This document shows positions 27,457 through 35,524 of a stretch of 64,000 nt of DNA, one piece after another (position 1 is the first letter of the stretch; every line of letters starts with the position of its first letter). Position numbers and translations under genes: made by a program. The DNA comes from Nemorincola sp044225795 (lineage in GTDB: Bacteria; Bacteroidota; Bacteroidia; Chitinophagales; Chitinophagaceae), in assembly GCA_044225795.1 (NCBI GenBank), contig JBGAIF010000008.1:131334-195333 (forward strand), given 5' to 3'. Below the pieces are notes generated by a model that did not search any database, was not told where the DNA came from, and saw nothing but the letters and a program-made list of their open reading frames with translations.

Positions 27457-29841
27457 ATGCAAAAGAGTCTATCATTTACGGAGGTTAGGAAACTATGCGA
27501 ACCGGACATCTTCAATACAGGAGAGAAAACCGGACACGCATCAATAAACCATGACAATGTCATTATCGGGCAAGAAAGAGCAATAAAAGCGCTGAAGCTG
27601 GGATTAGGGATGAAAGCACCCGGGTTCAATATTTATGTTTCAGGGGCGTCGGGTACCGGTAAACTCACTGCCGTCACCAATTTCGTCGAAGCGCAGGCTA
27701 AAAACGATAAAATTCCTTTCGACTGGTGTTATGTCAACAATTTCAAAGATACTTACCGGCCTCATAAACTGTTCTTGCCTCCCGGACAAGCCGTCGTATT
27801 CAAAAAAGAAATGAAAAGCCTGGTTGAGGATGTTTTTCATGCACTGGTGAAGGTCTTCGAAAGTGAAGAATATGCGGAAAAAAAAGGGAAGATCGTCAAT
27901 GCATTCGAAGATTTCCAGGAAGATGTTCTCAGAACAATATCTGAATATGCTGAACAGGAATCCTTCATGATCAAACAAACCACAACCAGTATACTCACTA
28001 TTCCGCTGAAAGACAAAAAACCGCTTACAGAAAAGCAGATCAGCCAAATGAGCGAACCTGAACTGGACAAAATAAATGCTGCTCAGACGAAACTGCAGGA
28101 AAAACTCGATACCGGGCTTCGTGAGATCAGAAAGAAAGAAAAAGAAATGGTCCAGGCGGTAGATAAGCTGACGAAAGAGGTTGCCGGAGCAGCTATTGGT
28201 CATTTGATCGATGAGTTGAACGAAAAATACAGAGAACTCCGGCAGGTGATAGAATACCTGGCACTTGTGAAAGAGGATATCCTGGAAAACCTGCCTGACT
28301 TCATGAAATCACAAAAATCGAGTTCCCCTGCAGAAAATCCCTTTCAAAAAAGGTATGAAGTAACGGTTCTGGTTGATAATCGCGATTTAGAAGGCGCACC
28401 GGTAATTATTGAAAGAAACCCGACATATAACAATCTGACCGGAAGAGTAGAAAAGGAATCCTTTATGGGAACGCTGATAACCGACTTTACAATGATTCGG
28501 CAGGGCTCCCTTCATAACGCCAATGGAGGATACCTGATCATACGTATAGACGAGCTTCTGCAAAACTACTTTTCATGGGAATGTCTTAAACGGGCCCTAA
28601 AAAACAGGGAGATTTCTATAGAGGAAGCTACCGACCAACTCGGATATTTGACTACAAAAACACTAAAACCAGAACCGATACCTCTGAACGCGAAAGTCAT
28701 ATTGATCGGCAACTCGCATCTTTATAGATTACTATACAACTACGACAGCGATTTCAGAGAGCTTTTCAAGATAAAAGCTGACTTCAACACCGTAATGGAC
28801 CTCTCAGATGACAATGTGCATAGTTATACAGAATTCATCAGGGTCATTACGGAAAAAGAAAACCTATTGAATATTGAAAACACGGCATTTGCAAAGATCA
28901 TTGAATATAGTTCCAGGCTAGCCGAAAACCAGGAAAAACTAAGCACCAAGTTCGGCATCATCTCCGACATATTAAGAGAAGCAGATCACTACGCCCGCCA
29001 GGAAAATGCAACAGCAATAGCGGCCAAACATATAACTAAAGCAGTGGAAGAGAAGAGCAACCGCTCCAACCTGATCCAAGAAAAGATCACTGAGATGATT
29101 GCCAATGGGCAAATATTAATTGACATCCGTGGTTCTGAGATCGGCCAAATAAATGGCCTGTCGGTACTCGATTTCGGCGATATAACATTCGGCGTTCCAT
29201 CACGCATCACCTGCACAGTAAGTCCGGGAAAATCCGGAGTTATAGATATAGAGCGGGAGGCAGAACTAAGCGGCCCGATTCATACCAAGGGGGTGCTGAT
29301 CTTAAGTGGTTTCCTAATGAACAAATTCATGCAGGATAAACCGCCCAGCCTGTCCGCCAGACTTGTCTTTGAGCAGAGTTACTCCGGCGTAGAGGGCGAC
29401 AGCGCCTCCAGCACAGAGCTTTATGCTATATTATCTTCTTTGTCGGGTGTACCTATCAAACAGGGTATTGCAGTAACGGGGTCCGTCAACCAAAAGGGTG
29501 AGATACAGCCAATCGGAGGTGTCAACGAAAAAATAGAAGGTTATTACGAGATATGCAAAGCATTAGGGTTAAATGGCGAGCAAGGAGTTCTGATCCCCGC
29601 CTCAAATATCAAAAACCTAATGTTAAAAGAAGAGGTCGTTGACGCAATAAAAGAAGATAAATTTAAGATATGGACCGCTAACAATATTGAAGAAGGGATA
29701 GAAGTGCTTACCGGCGTTAAAGCCGGCAGTATCTGGGAAGACGGGACGATCATTAACATGGTCAATAACACGTTGAACATCTTCGCGGCCCGCATAAAGG
29801 AATTTGCTGCAGAGTATGAGCAGTTAGAAAGTATCAACTAA
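27457..29841 (+). CDS. LonB/LonH-like AAA+ ATP-dependent serine protease (794 aa)
   Basis: The layout is an N-terminal AAA_32-type ATPase half interrupted by a long coiled-coil-like insert (about 130-260, Glu/Lys-rich), then a Lon (S16) protease domain. The P-loop is SGASGTGKL (62-70), with Leu where Thr or Ser is usual. The catalytic dyad is Ser649 (EGDSAS) and Lys692 (VNEKIEG), 43 residues apart as in Lon. QPIGGVNEKIEGYYEIC is the signature block. No classical Lon N-terminal substrate domain is present. It differs from housekeeping LonA and resembles E. coli YcbZ/LonH and archaeal-type LonB relatives, but without a clear membrane segment. It is convergent with the 29941-30366 gene and sits in the proposed FNR-type regulon. 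Confidence 0.88.
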   Translation: MQKSLSFTEVRKLCEPDIFNTGEKTGHASINHDNVIIGQERAIKALKLGLGMKAPGFNIYVSGASGTGKLTAVTNFVEAQAKNDKIPFDWCYVNNFKDTYRPHKLFLPPGQAVVFKKEMKSLVEDVFHALVKVFESEEYAEKKGKIVNAFEDFQEDVLRTISEYAEQESFMIKQTTTSILTIPLKDKKPLTEKQISQMSEPELDKINAAQTKLQEKLDTGLREIRKKEKEMVQAVDKLTKEVAGAAIGHLIDELNEKYRELRQVIEYLALVKEDILENLPDFMKSQKSSSPAENPFQKRYEVTVLVDNRDLEGAPVIIERNPTYNNLTGRVEKESFMGTLITDFTMIRQGSLHNANGGYLIIRIDELLQNYFSWECLKRALKNREISIEEATDQLGYLTTKTLKPEPIPLNAKVILIGNSHLYRLLYNYDSDFRELFKIKADFNTVMDLSDDNVHSYTEFIRVITEKENLLNIENTAFAKIIEYSSRLAENQEKLSTKFGIISDILREADHYARQENATAIAAKHITKAVEEKSNRSNLIQEKITEMIANGQILIDIRGSEIGQINGLSVLDFGDITFGVPSRITCTVSPGKSGVIDIEREAELSGPIHTKGVLILSGFLMNKFMQDKPPSLSARLVFEQSYSGVEGDSASSTELYAILSSLSGVPIKQGIAVTGSVNQKGEIQPIGGVNEKIEGYYEICKALGLNGEQGVLIPASNIKNLMLKEEVVDAIKEDKFKIWTANNIEEGIEVLTGVKAGSIWEDGTIINMVNNTLNIFAARIKEFAAEYEQLESIN

Positions 29842-29886
29842 ACAAAGGACATAAAAAGTCGGATTTGCGACCATGCACAAAACAAG

Positions 29887-29923
29887 GACCTCCGCCGATG
29901 TTCAAATCATTCGGGCGGAGGTC
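29887..29923. terminator. Convergent terminator between the LonB-like and eRF1-like genes
   Basis: A perfect 10-bp stem (gacctccgcc / ggcggaggtc) with a 17-nt loop, followed by tttga on the plus strand and preceded by aacaag, stands between two convergent stops. It may serve both strands. Confidence 0.7.
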
Positions 29924-29940
29924 TTTGATATTAAAACGGT

Positions 29941-30366
29941 TCACTTCTTTGCCGCTGTAAATGCCTGGTGCCCAACCTTGATCATTGAAAAGTGATCCTT
30001 CACAAACCGAACCGCGGCTTTCTCGTCCATTACATCACTTGCCATCACATCAAGTTTAATCTCTTTAAGACGCACAGTGCCTTCTATTTCATTCTGAAGG
30101 TCATATTTTGCCTGCGCAGGCCCAAAGACGAGTAACCCGCTCACAGTTGTCAACTTATCAACTACTGCCCGGACGAGTCTCGTCATGTTTTCATGAGCTT
30201 TATTTTGTGCATGCTCCTGTTGGGAAATTCTTTTTACCTTTCCGGAACTACCCGGACTGTCCACTACCTCTTCAGAAATGAAATGCTCTTGGTGCAGGTG
30301 ATTCAGCGCAACAACAAACGCATGCTGATGGTCTATATAAATGCCATAGTTGAACTTCGGTTTCAT
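29941..30366 (-). CDS. eRF1-domain-3-like 'translational machinery protein' (141 aa)
   Basis: The N-terminus FNYGIYIDHQHAFVVALN and the middle VSGLLVFGPAQAKYDLQNEIEG, followed by KEIKLDVMASDVMDEKAAVRFVKDHF, match small bacterial proteins annotated as translational machinery protein or eRF1-like. Their fold resembles the L7Ae-like third domain of eRF1/Pelota (WxDH...; FGP...K..L; an alternating helix-strand end). The biochemical role in bacteria is not established. It has a perfect FNR-like operator pair upstream (30517-30550) and a leader of more than 100 nt, and shares this control with ftsH, the LonB-like gene and ppsA. A ribosome-related stress role is inferred. Confidence 0.65.
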   Translation of the reverse strand: MKPKFNYGIYIDHQHAFVVALNHLHQEHFISEEVVDSPGSSGKVKRISQQEHAQNKAHENMTRLVRAVVDKLTTVSGLLVFGPAQAKYDLQNEIEGTVRLKEIKLDVMASDVMDEKAAVRFVKDHFSMIKVGHQAFTAAKK

Positions 30367-30485
30367 TTTAATAATATTTGAAAGATTAGGAAATATAGAC
30401 GCTCAACATCCACACTGTTTTTTCGTGATCTTGCAAAACGCCTATTCTGAATATTTGGTTCCATAAATTAATTAGCATTTATGCC

Positions 30486-30493
30486 TAAAAATA
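30486..30493 (-). promoter_or_regulatory. -7 box of the eRF1-like gene
   Basis: The minus strand reads TATTTTTA, one mismatch from TAnnTTTG. Its centre is exactly 33 bp from the operator at 30517-30528. Confidence 0.5.
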
Positions 30494-30516
30494 TATTGAC
30501 TTTCCGGAAGCCACTA

Positions 30517-30550
30517 TGACCTGCATCATTGAAGATCATGATAGTGATCA
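30517..30550 (-). promoter_or_regulatory. Paired FNR/CRP-like operators of the eRF1-like gene
   Basis: Two perfect sites, TGACctgcATCA (30517-30528) and TGATagtgATCA (30539-30550), have centres 22 bp apart. They lie between the ppsA stop and the eRF1-like gene; the proximal centre is 33 bp from the -7 box. Confidence 0.75.
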
Positions 30551-30556
30551 AACCCA

Positions 30557-32935
30557 TTAAACCCTTGCCAGCTCCGCATTATTTATATTCTCAATGCCCT
30601 TTAGCAGGGCATCAGGATTGAAGGAAATACTGTCTATACCCTGCCCAACCAGGTACCTGGCAAATTCAGGATAGTCGCTCGGTGCCTGCCCACACAATCC
30701 GATTTTTTTATTGATCTTCTTGGCTTTAGCTATTACCGTAGCGATCATTTCCCTGGCAGCCGGATCTTGCTCACTAAACAAATTCGCCACCAGTGCCGAA
30801 TCCCGGTCTATTCCCAGCGTTAATTGGGTGAGGTCGTTTGAACCAATAGAAAATCCGTCAAAAACATGCCCGAATTCCTCGGCGCATATCACATTGCTCG
30901 GTATCTCTGCCATAACGTATATCTCCAGGCCATTGTCGCCTTGCACCAGCCCATACTCCTTCATTACTGCTATCACTTTCTTTCCCTCCTCTACTGTCCT
31001 GCAAAACGGAATCATCAACTTCACATTTGTCAATCCCATTTCATTCCTGACCATTTTGATCGCTTCGCATTCAAGACGAAACCCTTCTTGGTACAAAGGG
31101 CTATAATAGCGGGACGCTCCCCGAAACCCGATCATCGGATTCTCCTCCTTGGGCTCAAAATCTATGCCACCCAACAAATTGGCGTATTCATTGGTCTTAA
31201 AATCACTCATCCTCACAATAACATCTTTGGGATAAAAAGCTGCGGCAATGGTAGCTACACCCTGTGAGAGCTTGTCAATGAAGTAATCCTCTCTATTTAA
31301 GTAACCGGAAGTGATCTCTTTAATTTTGCGCTTTGTATTTTCGTCCTTTACACTATCAAATTTTACGAGGGCCATCGGGTGAATACCGATCGAATGATTG
31401 ATGATGAACTCTATTCGCATTAGTCCGACACCGTCATTAGGAAGGAAAGATAGCTTAAATGCTTTATCCGGATCACCGGCGATGAGCATAACACGGGTGT
31501 GTTGAGGCTTCTGTATATTCTCTATATCCACCTTTGTCTCTGTCCATTGCAGGCGCCCTTTGTACACACTCCCCTTCTTTCCCTCCGCACACGAAACTGT
31601 CACTACATCTCCATCCTTAATTGCTGCCGTAGCATTTCCCGCACCAACAATGGCAGGAATACCTATTTCGCGGGCCACTATTGAAGCGTGACTCGTTCTA
31701 CCACCTTTGTCCGTAATGATCGCAGCAGCCTTCTTCAAAACCGGATCCCAATCCGGAGTTGTAAGCTCAGTAACAATTATGTCTCCTTTGTTCACCTTAT
31801 CGATCTCCTTTGCCGAAGAAAGCAGGCGAACTACACCCGACACTATCTTTTCGCCAATCGCCTGTCCTTCAACAATTCGCTCCCCCTTGGATGTGAGCCT
31901 ATATTCTACAATATTGGTTGCGCTGACTGAGCTGTGAACCGTTTCCGGTCGGGCCTGTACTATGAATATTTCTCCACTTTCTCCGTCTTTCGCCCATTCA
32001 ATATCCATAGGGCGCTTATAGTGCTTTTCAATGGTCAATGCACATTTTGCCAGGCTTGTTATTTCCCCGTCTGATAATACAAATGTGCTCCTCAGGTCAG
32101 CAGGCGTATCTGTGTTTACAATTGAAGACGAACCATCTCCTGTAGCGTAAACCATCATCTTAGCTTTCTCGCCAAGATTTCGCTGTATGATGGCTCGTTC
32201 TCCCTGTAGCAAAGATGGTTTAAACACCAGGAACTCGTCGGGACTAACACTGCCCTGCACAATATTCTCCCCAAGGCCCCACACACCGGATAAATGTATC
32301 ACGTCTCTGAACCCAGATTCCGGCTCTAAGGTGAATATTACACCTGAACAACCAAGATCTGATCTTACCATTTTCTGTACACCGACGGACAATAAGACAC
32401 CCGTTTCAAAACCGTTATCAATACGGTATTTTATAGCTCTTGCTGTAAATAACGAAGCAAAACACTTTTGGACTGCCTGCAGCACAGCTTCCGAACCCAT
32501 CACATTCAAGAAAGACTCATGTTGCCCGGCGAAACTTGCATCAGGAAGATCTTCCGCTGTTGCGCTACTCCTTATTGCCACAGCGCCCGGCAAGCTCCCA
32601 CAGAGATACTCATACGACTGAACGATGGCCTTTTGCAGGTCGCCGGGTATCTTCGCCTGCATAATAAGTGTTCTTGCCTCCCATCCTACTTCCACAAGAT
32701 TTGCAAAATTCTTACGATCCAGAGTGGCTGACAGCCGCTCAAGCGGTTCATTCAAATTATTAGCATCCAGGAAATAACGAAATGCGCCCGCGGTTATGGC
32801 AAATCCGTCAGGCACCTTGATCCCCTGATCTGTCAAAGAATTATACATCTCACCCAGCGATGCGTTCTTCCCGCCTACAGAACCTATGTCCTTAATGCCG
32901 ATCTCACTAAAACGTTTAATATATTCGGTTGCCAT
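30557..32935 (-). CDS. ppsA: Phosphoenolpyruvate synthase (792 aa)
   Basis: It makes phosphoenolpyruvate from pyruvate and ATP (AMP and phosphate released), the entry step of gluconeogenesis. Domains in order are the N-terminal ATP-grasp part (VGGKNASLGEMY; GVIFTLEPESGF; MDIEWAKDG), the phosphohistidine swivel domain (GGRTSHASIVAREIGIPAIVG, His416), and the C-terminal PEP/pyruvate TIM barrel (GVGLMRIEFI; IGFRGASRYY; GLCGQAPSDYPEF). The length equals typical PpsA. The ATG at 32935 is followed by the usual MATEYIKRFSEIG. It is transcribed alone from a promoter with paired FNR-like operators, so its expression is probably tied to oxygen or energy state with the protease genes nearby (inference). 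Confidence 0.95.
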   Translation of the reverse strand: MATEYIKRFSEIGIKDIGSVGGKNASLGEMYNSLTDQGIKVPDGFAITAGAFRYFLDANNLNEPLERLSATLDRKNFANLVEVGWEARTLIMQAKIPGDLQKAIVQSYEYLCGSLPGAVAIRSSATAEDLPDASFAGQHESFLNVMGSEAVLQAVQKCFASLFTARAIKYRIDNGFETGVLLSVGVQKMVRSDLGCSGVIFTLEPESGFRDVIHLSGVWGLGENIVQGSVSPDEFLVFKPSLLQGERAIIQRNLGEKAKMMVYATGDGSSSIVNTDTPADLRSTFVLSDGEITSLAKCALTIEKHYKRPMDIEWAKDGESGEIFIVQARPETVHSSVSATNIVEYRLTSKGERIVEGQAIGEKIVSGVVRLLSSAKEIDKVNKGDIIVTELTTPDWDPVLKKAAAIITDKGGRTSHASIVAREIGIPAIVGAGNATAAIKDGDVVTVSCAEGKKGSVYKGRLQWTETKVDIENIQKPQHTRVMLIAGDPDKAFKLSFLPNDGVGLMRIEFIINHSIGIHPMALVKFDSVKDENTKRKIKEITSGYLNREDYFIDKLSQGVATIAAAFYPKDVIVRMSDFKTNEYANLLGGIDFEPKEENPMIGFRGASRYYSPLYQEGFRLECEAIKMVRNEMGLTNVKLMIPFCRTVEEGKKVIAVMKEYGLVQGDNGLEIYVMAEIPSNVICAEEFGHVFDGFSIGSNDLTQLTLGIDRDSALVANLFSEQDPAAREMIATVIAKAKKINKKIGLCGQAPSDYPEFARYLVGQGIDSISFNPDALLKGIENINNAELARV

Positions 32936-32952
32936 ATCCTATTTGCTTTCCG

Positions 32953-32960
32953 CAAATATG
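32953..32960 (-). promoter_or_regulatory. -7 box of ppsA
   Basis: The minus strand reads CATATTTG, one mismatch from TAnnTTTG, with a short leader to the ATG. The operator centres are exactly 33 and 55 bp upstream. Confidence 0.6.
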
Positions 32961-32983
32961 GCGTATGAGCATTTCATAGACTC

Positions 32984-33017
32984 TAATACACGTCATTTCT
33001 TTGCATGACAGAAATCA
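32984..33017 (-). promoter_or_regulatory. Paired FNR/CRP-like operators of ppsA
   Basis: A perfect distal site TGACagaaATCA (33006-33017) and a one-mismatch proximal site TAATacacGTCA (32984-32995) have centres 22 bp apart, the same geometry as in the four other promoters of this block. Confidence 0.7.
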
Positions 33018-33064
33018 GCAGGTCAATACATATCAAAAACCGTACCCCGGAAAATAAATGTTTT

Positions 33065-33165
33065 TGAGCGGGAGCGGATTGCAAATCCCGAACAATATGC
33101 TTTAAGATCACAGATCCGAAAGAGCGGGGCAATGTAACGTTTCAAATGCGGCCCGTTTCATCCCC
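33065..33165. repeat. Interspersed repeat module B, copy B2
   Basis: Matches 24303-24400 (gagcgggagcggattgcaa, atgctttaagatcacagatc, then divergence). It is placed directly before module A3, so modules B, A and the hairpin occur in one row here. Confidence 0.75.
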
Positions 33166-33209
33166 CTTGCAAACGAGGACGAGAGGTGTAAGGGTTGCAC
33201 AAAGGACTC

Positions 33210-33400
33210 CAAACTGCGCAACTTCTTTTTCCCTGCAATGTGTGCAATCCTGCACTTAATTCATTGGCGATCAATATCAAAGTGTGCAGCACACATTACA
33301 CAGTGTGCCATAGGCGTAACAGCCTGCCTTGCAATAGCAATATGATACAACAAATGCTGTGCCAATGTTTGACAGCCGGTAAGTATTGTAATAAGCAGAC
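33210..33400. repeat. Interspersed repeat module A, copy A3
   Basis: Nearly identical to 22225-22412 over about 190 bp, including cctgcacttaattcattggc and atgctgtgccaatgtttgac. The stretch 33018-33516 has no gene and consists of B2, A3 and the hairpin. Confidence 0.85.
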
Positions 33401-33438
33401 AAGGGGATGGCGTTTGTTTTTATCTTGCCATCATGCGG

Positions 33439-33463
33439 GTTGTTGGTGAAGAACACCAACAAC
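33439..33463. repeat. Perfect hairpin element (REP-like), copy 2
   Basis: gttgttggtg-aagaa-caccaacaac is a perfect 10-bp stem with a 5-nt loop. A damaged copy is at 24432-24456, there too near module B. It has no T-tract, so it is not a typical terminator. Confidence 0.7.
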
Positions 33464-33516
33464 GGCGGGAACTATATCACAAAAACTGTTCCAGATATAT
33501 AAACTAACAACCGCTA

Positions 33517-33981
33517 TTACCTTCTACCGGAAAATGTTTTAGTATATGATGAGAAGCCTGCAGTTCCTCCATGATATGGCGCAAATGTATAGTAGTAATA
33601 GCTGATACTGTCTGCAGCAGTGATCACTTTCAGCGTATCCCGGATACCACCATCGTAGTATGGATAGACACCCGATGAATCGATCTTTAAATAACCCGTT
33701 GGACTCGTAAATATCTTAGTTCCAGTATGAAATGAGTCTGCGCCAACCTTCACAAGCACGATAGTATCTGCATAGCTTGTATCCCATGTCGATGTTGGAG
33801 CACCGCCATATGCCCAGGCCTGGTGAATATGCATACTTCCAATGTATGTTCCTATTGTTGAATCATTTGGCTCCGCTGCAGGCAATGGTGTCTTTGATTC
33901 TTTCTTGCAGCAAACCACCACCGAAATAATGACGACCATCAAGAGAATAATAAGCTTATGATAACCAACGGCGCGCTCCAT
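33517..33981 (-). CDS. Lipoprotein of unknown function (154 aa)
   Basis: The N-terminus has a Lys, a hydrophobic core (LIILLMVVIISVVV) and a CC pair, giving a type II signal peptide with lipidation at Cys24 or Cys25. The mature domain is small and beta-rich with many Tyr/Thr/Ser residues (TIGTYIGSMHIHQAWAYGG; DTIVLVKVGADSF; YYYYTFAPYHGG). A GTYIG start and repeated short strands resemble small lipocalin-like lipoproteins of Bacteroidota, but the match is too weak to name. It stands alone between the repeat cluster and tRNA-Gln. Confidence 0.7.
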   Translation of the reverse strand: MERAVGYHKLIILLMVVIISVVVCCKKESKTPLPAAEPNDSTIGTYIGSMHIHQAWAYGGAPTSTWDTSYADTIVLVKVGADSFHTGTKIFTSPTGYLKIDSSGVYPYYDGGIRDTLKVITAADSISYYYYTFAPYHGGTAGFSSYTKTFSGRR

Positions 33982-34043
33982 GAATTTAAATTCATATCAA
34001 ATATAGTAAATTAAATATCAGATCGTAACCTAAACATAAGAAA

Positions 34044-34068
34044 GCCCGAGAGATGTGATCTCTCGGGC
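34044..34068 (-). terminator. Terminator of tRNA-Gln
   Basis: A perfect 11-bp stem (gcccgagagat / atctctcgggc) with a gtg loop lies 9 bp past the tRNA 3' end on the minus strand, followed by a TTTCTT tract. Plus-strand T's also follow, so it may act both ways. Confidence 0.8.
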
Positions 34069-34077
34069 TTTTTAAAG

Positions 34078-34148
34078 TAGTTCGACTAGGATTCGAACCT
34101 AGACAAACAGAGTCAGAGTCTGTTGTGCTACCGTTACACAATCGAACT
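34078..34148 (-). tRNA. tRNA-Gln (anticodon CTG)
   Basis: Reading the minus strand, the acceptor arm AGTTCGA pairs with TCGAACT (7 bp). The D arm GTGT..GCAC, anticodon stem ACAGA/TCTGT with loop CTCTGAC (anticodon CTG, reads CAG), and T arm CTAGG-TTCGAAT-CCTAG all form. The 3' CCA is not encoded. A -7 box lies just upstream and a strong hairpin just downstream. Confidence 0.93.
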
Positions 34149-34164
34149 ATTTGTGTCGGGACGG

Positions 34165-34172
34165 CAAAATTA
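34165..34172 (-). promoter_or_regulatory. -7 box of tRNA-Gln
   Basis: The minus strand reads TAATTTTG, an exact TAnnTTTG match, centred about 20 bp before the tRNA 5' end. Confidence 0.6.
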
Positions 34173-34214
34173 CGGGTATTTTCTAAAAAAATGAAACCCG
34201 GAGAGATATATTCC

Positions 34215-35510
34215 CTATGAAAATATGCGTTCCATGGCCCATGCTTTCAGGCGCATCTCATCCCATTCCTTCTCCGGGTCGCTATCGTAGGTGATGGCGC
34301 CACCGGTCTGGTAAGAGAGATATTGTGTGCCCTCGTTGTAAAACATGCTGCGTATGACCACATTGAAATCGAAATTGCCGTCGGGGCTGATATACCCCAC
34401 AGTACCGGAGAACAGTTCGCGCCGCGACCGCTCATAATGGTCTATCAGTTGCATCACTTTATACTTGGGGGCGCCGGTCATGCTGCCCATGGGAAAGGAA
34501 TATCTCAGGGCATCTGTAAACGGAGCGCCTTTGCGCAGCAATCCGCTTACGGTGGATATAAGCTGGTGTACCTGGGGAAAAGAATAGACACCAAAGAGCT
34601 CTTCCACATTCACACTACCCGACTCACTGCAGCGGGCAAGGTCGTTGCGCACGAGATCCACGATCATCACATTCTCGGCGCGCTCCTTTATGTCGTTCTT
34701 CAGCTTATGTTTTATCTCCCTGTCTATGGCTGGGTCTTTATCTCTGCGTGCAGTACCCTTGATGGGCTGCGACATGATGTGCCTGCCCTCCCTGCGCAGG
34801 TATCGCTCGGGGCTGGAGCACATCATATATTTATCGTGCATGCGGTAGAAAGCCGAGAAAGGCGCAGGCGAGAGGCCATTAAGGGCATCGAATACCTGCT
34901 TCGGGTTTACGGTGACACCTTCCGCATATCCTTCATTGCAAAGGTTGATCTCGTAGCAATCGCCCGCTGCAATATGCTCCCGCAGCTTTGTAACTGTGGC
35001 TATATACTCGTCTTTGCCAAACGCGCCTGTGAATGACACCTGTGGTATGCGCTTCTGCACAAACTCAAGGTCCATTTCACTGAATGCCGCGTAGATGGCA
35101 TTGGGATCGCCGTAAGACTCTATGGTGAGTATGGTCTGCTCGCGGTTGACGTAGCAAACGGTTTCGGGGATAAAGAAATGAACATTAGGAAAACCGGTCT
35201 TTACCGGGTGCCGCGATGTGAGCGAGGGCTCTATATTATTCTTATAGTCGTAGCAGATATGGCCAAACATCCAGTCAGGCCGGACATCAAAACCGTTTTG
35301 TAAGGTGGTCAGCAGGTCGCCGTCGTTGCCACTGAATCCGTCCTTGTATCCAACAGCCATGAGACATTCATAGCCATTATAAACAGAGGGATAATAATTA
35401 TTGTCTAAAAAAAGAAGGATGCTAAACCGGTTTCCCCAGTTCAGCATCCTTTGTTTTATTTCTTTGGCCTGCGCGCCGGTAAGCGCGAAGTTAACTTTGG
35501 TTCGTTGCAA
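34215..35510 (-). CDS. pabB: Aminodeoxychorismate synthase component I (431 aa)
   Basis: It converts chorismate and ammonia to aminodeoxychorismate for folate synthesis. The chorismate-binding fold is complete: SSPERYLRR, QPIKGTARR (249-254; Lys251 distinguishes PabB from anthranilate synthase, which has Ala there), AENVMIVDLVRNDLAR, FPMGSMTGAPK and the late SGTVGYISPDG plus YQTGGAITYDSDPEKEW. No amidotransferase is fused; PabA must be elsewhere. The start appears to be TTG at 35510 because the N-terminal strand-helix expected in the family begins there; the next ATG is at 35447. It lies 14 bp after the Asp/Lys-rich gene and downstream of purA. Confidence 0.9.
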   Translation of the reverse strand: MQRTKVNFALTGAQAKEIKQRMLNWGNRFSILLFLDNNYYPSVYNGYECLMAVGYKDGFSGNDGDLLTTLQNGFDVRPDWMFGHICYDYKNNIEPSLTSRHPVKTGFPNVHFFIPETVCYVNREQTILTIESYGDPNAIYAAFSEMDLEFVQKRIPQVSFTGAFGKDEYIATVTKLREHIAAGDCYEINLCNEGYAEGVTVNPKQVFDALNGLSPAPFSAFYRMHDKYMMCSSPERYLRREGRHIMSQPIKGTARRDKDPAIDREIKHKLKNDIKERAENVMIVDLVRNDLARCSESGSVNVEELFGVYSFPQVHQLISTVSGLLRKGAPFTDALRYSFPMGSMTGAPKYKVMQLIDHYERSRRELFSGTVGYISPDGNFDFNVVIRSMFYNEGTQYLSYQTGGAITYDSDPEKEWDEMRLKAWAMERIFS

Positions 35511-35524
35511 TGCAGGCAGATAAT

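Noticed and set aside
33439..33463. Perfect hairpin considered as a terminator
   Set aside because: No T-tract on either strand and a second copy occurs by repeat module B; it is better described as a repeat element.
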